Positions 1-5,276 of a DNA stretch of 5,276 bases are shown in pieces. This stretch comes from Sulfurimonas sp. Lineage in GTDB: Bacteria; Campylobacterota; Campylobacteria; Campylobacterales; Sulfurimonadaceae. Location of the stretch: positions 1-5,276 of the forward strand of contig DQSP01000137.1 of the NCBI GenBank assembly GCA_015663215.1. Direction: 5' to 3'. Each line of letters starts with the position of its first letter. The first letter of the stretch is position 1. The notes beneath the pieces are model-generated. The model was given only the letters and a program-made list of their open reading frames with translations, made no database searches and was not told the DNA's origin. Made by a program: the position numbers and the translations under genes.

Positions 1-741
1 CATGAAACTACGATAGGATCGAGTGCAAAAGCGGCTTTAGATATGGCGTTTATGAGTCTGCTTGGTTTTTTTACTTTAAAAAATACCAAACCCATAGAAA
101 CTGACATAACCATAAGTCTAAACTCAGTGGATGTAATGCTTCGTGATGCAAAAATAGCTTGTGATAATGGAATGAATATCTTAAAAGTAAAACTTGGAAG
201 TGACATAAACCATGCCATAGAAGTAACGAAAAAACTTGCACATGAGTTACCAGAAGCAAAACTACTCATAGATGCAAATCAAGCTTGGAGTTTAAAAGAG
301 TCACTATTTTATGTAAATGCAGTAGAGAACTTAAAAATAGAACTAATAGAACAGCCTGTAGTGGCAGAAGATTTAGACTCTCTAAAGCAAGTAACAAACG
401 CGACAAAAATACCCATACTTGCTGATGAAGCAACTTTTAACCTCGAAGATGTCAAAAATGTGATGCAAACAGAGTCAGCTGATATGATAAACATTAAACT
501 GATGAAGTGTGGGGGAGTAAGTAAAGCTGTGGAGATTTTAGAGTATGCTAGAGAACACAATCTAAAGTGCATGTTAGGCTCAATGCTCGAAGGTCCTTAC
601 TCTATAAATGCAGCACTCTATCTCGCGTTTAACTATAGAGATGTTATAAAGTATGTAGACTTAGATAGTCCACTACTCTACAAAGAAGCTACAAAAGAGT
701 TAGATTTTATCTACTCCCAAAGCTCCATCTCACCCTCTTGA
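1..741 (+). CDS. Dipeptide epimerase (L-Ala-D/L-Glu epimerase type), enolase superfamily, 5'-partial
   Basis: The reading frame is open from the first base, so the true start is upstream; 246 residues are visible (numbered here from base 1) out of about 350 usual for the family. The product is a cytosolic enolase-superfamily barrel enzyme that inverts the alpha carbon of the second residue in Ala-Glu-type dipeptides, a role known in murein peptide recycling. Seen in sequence: the capping-domain to barrel junction with SAKAALDMA near residue 8; the KxK motif (K62, K64); metal ligands D91 (LLIDANQAW), E117 (ELIEQP) and D142 (ILADEA); the opposite catalytic lysine K166 (INIKLMK); E197 in the MLGSMLEG strand; and a DxD pair (D220, D222, VDLDSPL), which in characterised Ala-Glu epimerases holds the dipeptide amino group. 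That DxD favours dipeptide epimerase over mandelate racemase or muconate cycloisomerase, but exact substrate is inferred. An internal ATG at 43 is not the start. The C-terminus ends a few residues after the last strand and overlaps the convergent chemoreceptor gene by 31 bp. Confidence 0.88.
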   Translation, partial: HETTIGSSAKAALDMAFMSLLGFFTLKNTKPIETDITISLNSVDVMLRDAKIACDNGMNILKVKLGSDINHAIEVTKKLAHELPEAKLLIDANQAWSLKESLFYVNAVENLKIELIEQPVVAEDLDSLKQVTNATKIPILADEATFNLEDVKNVMQTESADMINIKLMKCGGVSKAVEILEYAREHNLKCMLGSMLEGPYSINAALYLAFNYRDVIKYVDLDSPLLYKEATKELDFIYSQSSISPS

Positions 742-2183
742 ACATTTACTTCTTGATATTTTGCTTCTTCTTCTAGCATACTATCCATAAGTGTAAAGAG
801 CTCTTGGGAAGCTTTATTCATCTCAATAAACTTCTCTTTTATAGGTGTTTGTGCCGCTATGATACCTTCGTTTTTAAGAAGATTAAAAATAGTATGTACG
901 GATGTATGAACTTTTTGGTGTGGGCTTAGCATTGCTTTAAAACTTTGAGAATGTCCAAATTGTGAAGCACCTTCATCGTTATACCACTTTTCAAGTCTAC
1001 AATGTGTATGGTTGCTAAACTCCTTATACTTATCTTTTTGTAGATGATCAAGTGCATCATTCTTAAAAAGAATATGGTCAATTTTTGCAAGTATAATAAA
1101 GTTTTTGTTTTTCATGTAACGTGTAGAAGCTAGAGCAGATTCACTTGTTTGACTAAACTGTTCAAGTGAAGTGTAGAGTGTTTGAACATTCTCTGTAGAG
1201 GTGTTTGCTATTTCATTGAGTGCTTTAGAATTATCTAACATTCCATTTGCTTCTTGTTGGAGTGTTGAGATAGAGATTGTTATCTCATTTGTTGCTTTTT
1301 GTGTGCGTTCTGCGAGTTTACGAACTTCATCTGCAACAACAGCAAAACCACGACCATGTTCACCTGCACGAGCTGCTTCTATGGCTGCGTTTAGTGCGAG
1401 TAAGTTTGTCTGGTCCGCGATATCCTTAATGAGGTCTATTACGGAAGTTATTTCGGCAGTTCTGCTTGATACACCCTCGATAGATTCATCATTTTGATTG
1501 ATAATTTCTGAAAGCTTTTGAAAGTTTTCATTCATGACTTCTACGACTTCATTGTTTGAGCGAGAGAGTGATGCACTCTCTTGCGACTCTACTGCTAAAG
1601 TAGAGAGTATATCGTTTGTATCACTAAGTTGTTCTTGTATTTTAGAAAAACCAGAAGCCAGACTCTCTCCCTCTTTTGTTATGTCATAAATAACATTTTT
1701 TTGTGACTGCACTTTATACTCTTCTTCCATGGCATCAATACTTGTGTTTACAAGCTGTCCTGTTTTATCAAAAACATTATTGAGTCCTACGGTATTGATT
1801 CGGCGAAAGTATTTATGCTGTGCTGCATACTCGATGGAAGTGTTTATCTCGCGAAGAAGACTCTCTATCTGATCAAAAAGATCATTGATATTCCATGCAA
1901 GTTCGGCTATCTCTCCAGCATCTTCAATACAAGTTTGGCGATTCTCAAAGTTTCCATCTTTGACTGCCTGTGTAATGATACTTGTAGTTTTTTGAATGCT
2001 TTTTGTTGCTACTGATATCTGTTTATAGGCATACAAAGCAATAGCAATATTTGTTAAACCAAAAAGAAAAGAGACTAGATGAAAATCAAAAAGTACTCCA
2101 CTTACGAAAAGGCCTAAAGATATAACAACCAAGTGTGCATAGTTTGCATAATGTATCTTAGAAAGAGAGGATAAATTCGTCAT
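711..2183 (-). CDS. Methyl-accepting chemotaxis protein, CetA-like, with C-terminal CZB zinc-binding domain
   Basis: Chemoreceptor of 490 residues that should signal to CheA/CheW from the inner membrane. Two hydrophobic helices (about 17-32 and 35-52) are joined by only a few residues, so there is a membrane hairpin and no periplasmic ligand domain. A HAMP-like segment follows (about 53-107), then a helical linker and the signalling coiled coil (about 165-355) with the conserved hairpin tip ([20 protein letters not shown] near 256-275, then [18 protein letters not shown]). The stretch after the tip is only about 85 residues, shorter than in E. coli Tsr. Residues about 360-465 form a CZB domain: H370, C395 in HCRLEKW, and H422/H426 in the HxxxH (H430 follows). 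The usual Gly after C-x-L is Glu here. There is no clear C-terminal CheR-docking pentapeptide (end is MELWE). The membrane-hairpin layout beside a small PAS gene matches Campylobacter CetA (Tlp9), though I do not recall CetA carrying a CZB domain. The ATG is backed by AAGGA seven bases upstream, and the start overlaps the PAS gene by 26 bp, suggesting coupled translation. MCP identity is certain; the CetA-like role is likely. Confidence 0.95.
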   Translation of the reverse strand: MTNLSSLSKIHYANYAHLVVISLGLFVSGVLFDFHLVSFLFGLTNIAIALYAYKQISVATKSIQKTTSIITQAVKDGNFENRQTCIEDAGEIAELAWNINDLFDQIESLLREINTSIEYAAQHKYFRRINTVGLNNVFDKTGQLVNTSIDAMEEEYKVQSQKNVIYDITKEGESLASGFSKIQEQLSDTNDILSTLAVESQESASLSRSNNEVVEVMNENFQKLSEIINQNDESIEGVSSRTAEITSVIDLIKDIADQTNLLALNAAIEAARAGEHGRGFAVVADEVRKLAERTQKATNEITISISTLQQEANGMLDNSKALNEIANTSTENVQTLYTSLEQFSQTSESALASTRYMKNKNFIILAKIDHILFKNDALDHLQKDKYKEFSNHTHCRLEKWYNDEGASQFGHSQSFKAMLSPHQKVHTSVHTIFNLLKNEGIIAAQTPIKEKFIEMNKASQELFTLMDSMLEEEAKYQEVNVQEGEMELWE

Positions 2184-2655
2184 AGTTCATTCCTTTGTCT
2201 TGGAGTAATTCGTTCATTAGTTTTTCACTTGCATGTAAACCACCTGATTTTTCTGCTTTGAGTAGTTTTTCATAAAGAGGGATGATGACTTCTAATGCTT
2301 CTTGTGTCGGTTTTCTTCGAGCAGAGTGGTAGCCCACAACTTTGCCTTTAAATAGAGAAGGCGTTACATTTGCCATGACCCAGTAAAAAGAGCCATCAGC
2401 ACAGATGTTCTTTACATAAGCATGTATCTCTTTTCCCTCTTGGAGGTATTGCCAGAGATACTTAAAGATAACCTTTGGCATATCAGGATGTCGAATGACA
2501 TTGTGAGGTTTACCAATAAGGTCGGTTTCCTTTATCTGTACAATATCAGTAAAACCACGGTTCGCATATGTGATGATACCCTTAAGGTTTGTCTTAGTAA
2601 CAAGAAGAACATCGCTATCAAATGTCTGTTCAGTTTTTGTTGGAGATATTTTCAT
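2158..2655 (-). CDS. PAS-domain redox sensor, Aer/CetB-like
   Basis: Small 165-residue cytosolic protein made of one PAS domain (about 12-118) and a short helical tail (about 119-165), with no membrane segment and no signalling domain of its own. It is strikingly similar to the N-terminal PAS of E. coli Aer: the [14 protein letters not shown] block (47-61), VKN (81-83), YWVMANVTP (91-99) and GYHSARR (108-114). From memory of Aer, positions tied to FAD binding or signalling (N34, R57, H58, D60, F66, W70, N85) correspond, with a constant shift of two, to N32, R55, H56, D58, F64, W68 and N83 here, all conserved. FAD binding is therefore a strong inference. In Campylobacter, CetB is a stand-alone PAS protein of about this size that signals through the membrane receptor CetA; the overlapping receptor gene just downstream gives the same arrangement, so this is likely the sensing half of a two-protein energy-taxis system. 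The ATG is preceded by only an A-rich weak Shine-Dalgarno (AAAAAGAT). A candidate promoter lies in the 46-bp gap after nhaA. The PAS/Aer call is firm; the partner is inferred from position. Confidence 0.93.
   Translation of the reverse strand: MKISPTKTEQTFDSDVLLVTKTNLKGIITYANRGFTDIVQIKETDLIGKPHNVIRHPDMPKVIFKYLWQYLQEGKEIHAYVKNICADGSFYWVMANVTPSLFKGKVVGYHSARRKPTQEALEVIIPLYEKLLKAEKSGGLHASEKLMNELLQDKGMNYDEFILSF
2191..2195 (-). promoter_or_regulatory. Ribosome binding site of the chemoreceptor gene, inside the PAS gene
   Basis: The minus strand reads AAAGGAATGAACT immediately before the receptor ATG at 2183: an AAGGA Shine-Dalgarno with a 7-base spacer. It lies within the last coding codons of the PAS gene. 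It fixes the receptor start and suits coupled translation, in which ribosomes finishing the PAS gene keep this site open. It is stronger than the weak sites before the PAS gene and nhaA. Confidence 0.6.
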
Positions 2656-2683
2656 ATTTTATCTTTTTGTAATAATTTTAGAC

Positions 2684-2689
2684 ATTATA
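2684..2689 (-). promoter_or_regulatory. Candidate sigma-70 -10 box upstream of the PAS-receptor pair
   Basis: The 46-bp gap between the nhaA stop and the PAS start codon reads, on the minus strand, GATTATAATG, a perfect TATAAT. Transcription would start near 2676-2678, leaving a leader of about 20-25 bases before the ATG at 2655. No convincing -35 hexamer or TGn extension is visible, but Campylobacterota promoters are known to rely mainly on the -10 with A/T-rich upstream DNA. It could give the PAS-receptor pair its own transcription apart from nhaA. In such A/T-rich DNA a chance match is quite possible. Confidence 0.35.
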
Positions 2690-2701
2690 ATCTTCTTGTG
2701 T

Positions 2702-4036
2702 TTAAGTTTTGCTTTTAGCTATATAGTAGAGCCAAAGATAGCCAAAAAGACCTGCTATGAGTGAGGCAGATAGAATGCCTATCTTTGCTTGAAAAATGAG
2801 TGTTTGGTTTCCTATGAAGGCTAAGTCTGCAACAAAGATAGACATAGTAAAACCAATGCCCCCTAAAAAAGCTACTCCAAAGACTTGACTCATTGAACTA
2901 CCTTCTGGGAGTTTTGCAATGCCGAGTTTTATGGCAAGCCATGCAACACCTGCAATACCTAAAACTTTTCCAAAAATAAGACCAGTGATGATTCCTAAGG
3001 CAACAGGTTCCATAATAGTCGAACCAATAGATGAAAAGTCGATGCTAATCCCTGCGTTTGCTAAAGCAAAAAGGGGAATAACAATCAAACTCACAGGAAG
3101 ATGTAATTCATGCTCGAGTCTAGCAGCGGGTGATCCAATGGCATCGATACGGTCTTTGATATTTATGAGTATAGCTTTTTGTTTTTCATGTAAAGAGTAG
3201 TCAGTAGCAATGGGATAGTTGTCATACTCTTGAAGTAGGTTTTTTGTGTGAGCGGTAAAATCATGCGGTGTTACTTTAGGTCGAGATGGTATAGCCATAG
3301 CTGCAATAACTCCGGCGATAGTCGCATGAACGCCAGACTCTAGCATAAAGAGCCACATAGAGATACCTGCAATAAAATAAGGCAGAATCATATGAATACC
3401 AAAACGATTAAAAACAACCATAATAAGAAAACTTACCCCTGCTAAACCAAGAGGCAAAAGATCTATCTGCTCTGTATAAAAAACTGCAATAACTACAACT
3501 GCCCCAAGGTCATCTACAATTGCAAGGGCTATAAGAAAGGTGATAAGCGAAGATGATACTCGGTTTCCTAAAAGAACAAGGGCACTAATGGCAAAAGCGA
3601 TATCTGTTGCCATGGGAATACCCCAGCCAACAACACCATCACCTCCTCTGTTTATCATGATATATATAAGTGCAGGCATAGCCATTCCACCAATTGCTGA
3701 GAGTATAGGAAGCATAGCTACTTTTATGTTTGAGAGTTCTCCTACTAAAATATTTCTTTTTATTTCCAATCCAATCATAAAGAAGAAAGTAGCCATGAGC
3801 CCATCGTTTATCCAGTGGTGGATGTTGTGCGAAAGGTGCCATGAACCGATGTTGAGTTCAACTTCAGTATGAAAAAAATGTGCATAATCTTGTGTGAGAG
3901 GTGAGTTGGCTAAAATAAGAGCTAATACAGTCATACACATAAGTATGATACCTGTTGTAGTCTGTGCATGTATAAAATGTTCTAGTGGTGTTGATACTTT
4001 TTTAAAAGCTTTTTCCCAAGGTGCATAAAGTGTCAT
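2702..4036 (-). CDS. nhaA: Na+/H+ antiporter NhaA
   Basis: Inner-membrane antiporter of 444 residues that expels Na+ (or Li+) in exchange for incoming protons, controlling internal sodium and pH. Family signatures: FFFMIGLEIKR (84-94), IPMATDIAFA (140-149) with D144, AIVDDLGAVVV (172-182) with the ion-binding pair D175/D176 (E. coli D163/D164), FGKVLGI with K356 (E. coli K300), and GGIGFTMSIFVADLAF (392-407). D144 corresponds to E. coli D133. About a dozen hydrophobic segments run through the chain. It is longer than the 388-residue E. coli protein mainly because of a charged hydrophilic loop at about 252-312 (containing NIKDRIDAIGSPAARLEHEL), which closely resembles the loop of the similarly long Helicobacter pylori NhaA; this is a lineage trait and not an insertion. 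All key residues are present, so it should be active. The ATG starts 2 bp after the stop of the upstream cyclase gene, with only a weak GAG Shine-Dalgarno, so cotranscription and translational coupling are likely. No obvious terminator hairpin follows the stop. Confidence 0.97.
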   Translation of the reverse strand: MTLYAPWEKAFKKVSTPLEHFIHAQTTTGIILMCMTVLALILANSPLTQDYAHFFHTEVELNIGSWHLSHNIHHWINDGLMATFFFMIGLEIKRNILVGELSNIKVAMLPILSAIGGMAMPALIYIMINRGGDGVVGWGIPMATDIAFAISALVLLGNRVSSSLITFLIALAIVDDLGAVVVIAVFYTEQIDLLPLGLAGVSFLIMVVFNRFGIHMILPYFIAGISMWLFMLESGVHATIAGVIAAMAIPSRPKVTPHDFTAHTKNLLQEYDNYPIATDYSLHEKQKAILINIKDRIDAIGSPAARLEHELHLPVSLIVIPLFALANAGISIDFSSIGSTIMEPVALGIITGLIFGKVLGIAGVAWLAIKLGIAKLPEGSSMSQVFGVAFLGGIGFTMSIFVADLAFIGNQTLIFQAKIGILSASLIAGLFGYLWLYYIAKSKT

Positions 4037-4038
4037 AA

Positions 4039-5276
4039 CTACTCAAATACCACTTGGTTTCTACCACTGTTTTTTGCCTTGAATAACATCATATCAGCAT
4101 TGTTTATGGTCTCTTCAAGCTCTTCACCGGCATGAACAACCACTCCAATAGATATAGTAAACTTGATAAACTTATCTTTATCAATACTAAAGCTAAAGTG
4201 CTCAATCTCTTGACGAATTCGTTCAAAAATATCTAAGGCACTATAGCGATTTATGTTTTTGAGAACCATACAAAACTCTTCTCCACCAAATCGTGCGACT
4301 ATATCTCTATGGCTTGTTGAGGTTCTTAGTATTTCAGATAAGGCAACGATGATTTTATCGCCTATTGCATGACCATATGTGTCATTTATCTGTTTAAAAT
4401 GGTCTATATCTATCATTGCAACAGCAAACTTCTCACCACCGTCTGCTATCTCGTTTTCGTATTCACTCATAGTCTCAAAAAAGTAACGACGATTATATAG
4501 GCCAGTAAGATAGTCACGGTTTGCATGGTTTGTAACTATTTGAATGTTCTCTAGCGCTTCGATGGTGTTGTTTATGCGACATGAAAACTCTTCTTTTGAA
4601 AAAGGTTTTGTGATGAAGTCATTTGCCCCAGTTTTTAAAAATAAAGCATTGACTTCATTGTCTTTGTTAGATGAAACTGCGAGAATGGCAAGGTCATTTT
4701 TACTGTGCTCTTTTCTTATCTCATATGTGAGTTGGAGTCCATCCATAACAGGCATATGGTAGTCTGTGAGGATTAAGTTAATGTCGGTGCGAGAGTTTAA
4801 AATGTTTAAAGCTTCTTCACCGTGAGCTACTGAGATGACTTTAAAAAACATATTTTCTAAGATATTTTGCATCTGCTTTCTAAAAACCATAGAGTCATCT
4901 ACTACTAAAACCGTATGGTTTTCATTTTTTTGCAGTCTAGTGATAATGTTGATAATGTAGTTGATGTCATTAACACCACCTTTGTTTACGTAGTCGATAA
5001 TATTTTTTTTGAGTATAGTTTGGCGAAAATCCTTGTCGATGTTAGCACTCAAAACAATAGCACGGTTACCTTTACTGAGTGCATAATCAACTATTTCACC
5101 ATTTGGAGCATCTGGCAGATTGATGTCGAGCAGTGTTATGAAATATTTATACATTTTTAAAAAAAGCTTTGCTTCTCTTAGAGAATAGGCTACATCTACC
5201 TCAAAGTCAAGTGCAGTTTCTATCTTTTTTGAAATTAGTTTTGCAAGTGTTTTATTATCTTCGACTATAAGTATTC
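4039..5276 (-). CDS. Response regulator diguanylate cyclase (REC-REC-GGDEF), N-terminus beyond window
   Basis: Makes c-di-GMP from two GTP, probably under phosphorelay control. The frame is open to the window edge: the bases beyond the ATG at 5154 translate as a classic receiver start (ILIVEDN), so that ATG is internal and only a few residues are missing. Numbering from the first full codon, 411 residues are visible. Receiver 1 (1-115): acidic pair E5/D6, phospho-acceptor D50 (LLDINLPDA), S76, K98. Receiver 2 (120-240): D126/D127, D171 (LTDYHMPVMDG), S201, K223 (TKPFSKEEF). GGDEF domain (about 252-411): DYLTGLYNRR (254-263), metal site D289 in MIDIDHFKQIND, active GGEEF (330-334), and SIGV (375-378). 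The layout is like Caulobacter PleD, but here both receivers keep the phospho-acceptor Asp. The RxxD inhibitory site is lost: SHRD (321-324) stands where PleD has RAID. The gene ends 2 bp before nhaA, so they are probably one operon. The input kinase is not visible. Domain calls are very secure; signal and targets are unknown. Confidence 0.95.
   Translation of the reverse strand, partial: ILIVEDNKTLAKLISKKIETALDFEVDVAYSLREAKLFLKMYKYFITLLDINLPDAPNGEIVDYALSKGNRAIVLSANIDKDFRQTILKKNIIDYVNKGGVNDINYIINIITRLQKNENHTVLVVDDSMVFRKQMQNILENMFFKVISVAHGEEALNILNSRTDINLILTDYHMPVMDGLQLTYEIRKEHSKNDLAILAVSSNKDNEVNALFLKTGANDFITKPFSKEEFSCRINNTIEALENIQIVTNHANRDYLTGLYNRRYFFETMSEYENEIADGGEKFAVAMIDIDHFKQINDTYGHAIGDKIIVALSEILRTSTSHRDIVARFGGEEFCMVLKNINRYSALDIFERIRQEIEHFSFSIDKDKFIKFTISIGVVVHAGEELEETINNADMMLFKAKNSGRNQVVFE

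Noticed and set aside
43..741. Taking the ATG at 43 as the start of the epimerase gene
   Set aside because: The frame is open to base 1 and the residues before it ([14 protein letters not shown]) are conserved enolase-superfamily sequence, so the gene is cut by the window edge.
1201..1497. 98-codon plus-strand open frame opposite the chemoreceptor
   Set aside because: It lies antisense to the most conserved part of the signalling domain and has no recognisable family features or ribosome site, so it is a shadow frame.
2252..2655. Possibility that the PAS gene is a broken N-terminal fragment of a full Aer receptor split by a frameshift
   Set aside because: The PAS gene has its own complete helical tail and stop, and the next gene has its own start, ribosome site and membrane hairpin. 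This matches the known two-gene CetB/CetA design better than a recent break.
3190..3300. Extra hydrophilic segment in NhaA as a possible inserted domain
   Set aside because: Helicobacter pylori NhaA has a closely similar loop at the same place, so it is a normal lineage feature.
3540..3872. 110-codon plus-strand open frame opposite nhaA
   Set aside because: It is antisense to conserved NhaA transmembrane segments; its composition reflects the complementary strand.
4004..4013. AAAAGCTTTT palindrome followed by T, terminator-like
   Set aside because: It is inside the first codons of nhaA, the arms leave no loop, and the stem is nearly all A/T. It does not fit a terminator.
5152..5154. Taking the ATG at 5154 as the start of the diguanylate cyclase
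   Set aside because: It would remove the first half of receiver 1. The frame continues to the window edge and encodes the receiver start ILIVEDN with its acidic residues.
1..5276. tRNA, rRNA, CRISPR, insertion sequence or phage content
   Set aside because: Nearly every base is explained by five well-packed protein genes, and no repeats, terminal inverted repeats or transposase/integrase sequences were seen.

Overview
This window looks like ordinary chromosomal DNA from a Campylobacterota (epsilonproteobacterial) species, possibly a free-living Sulfurimonas/Sulfurovum type. The signs are low GC, A/T-rich codon choice, tightly packed genes with almost no spacers, and protein types typical of that phylum: a long-loop NhaA resembling the Helicobacter one, a split Aer/CetB-CetA-style energy-taxis pair, and a receiver-receiver-GGDEF protein. 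The assignment is inferred from these features and not from a database match.

Layout. Positions 1-741 on the + strand hold the C-terminal two thirds of an enolase-superfamily dipeptide epimerase (L-Ala-D/L-Glu type); its 5' end lies outside the window. All other genes are on the - strand, so they are transcribed from right to left. In transcription order they are: a two-receiver diguanylate cyclase (4039 to beyond 5276, N-terminus cut off), a Na+/H+ antiporter NhaA (2702-4036), a small Aer/CetB-like PAS protein (2158-2655) and a CetA-like membrane chemoreceptor with a C-terminal zinc-binding CZB domain (711-2183). The cyclase and nhaA are 2 bp apart, nhaA and the PAS gene 46 bp apart, and the PAS and receptor genes overlap by 26 bp. 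The receptor gene converges on the epimerase gene and overlaps it by 31 bp. The only non-coding DNA is 2 bp at 4037-4038 and 46 bp at 2656-2701; the latter contains a candidate -10 element.

How the genes may work together. The PAS protein keeps the residues linked to FAD binding in E. coli Aer, and the adjacent receptor has a bare membrane hairpin with no periplasmic sensor. The pair therefore reads as a two-protein redox/energy-taxis sensor feeding CheA/CheW, with a zinc/oxidant-sensing module added to the receptor. NhaA sets sodium and proton balance, which is linked to the energy state such a sensor would follow. The cyclase would convert phosphorelay input into c-di-GMP, which usually opposes motility. 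A common theme of ion/energy status and the decision to move or stay is plausible but is inference from gene order only.

I see no RNA gene, mobile element, CRISPR array or phage signature, and no clearly new system. The points most worth a second look are the CZB-bearing CetA-like receptor, the cyclase's lost inhibitory site, and the convergent gene overlap.
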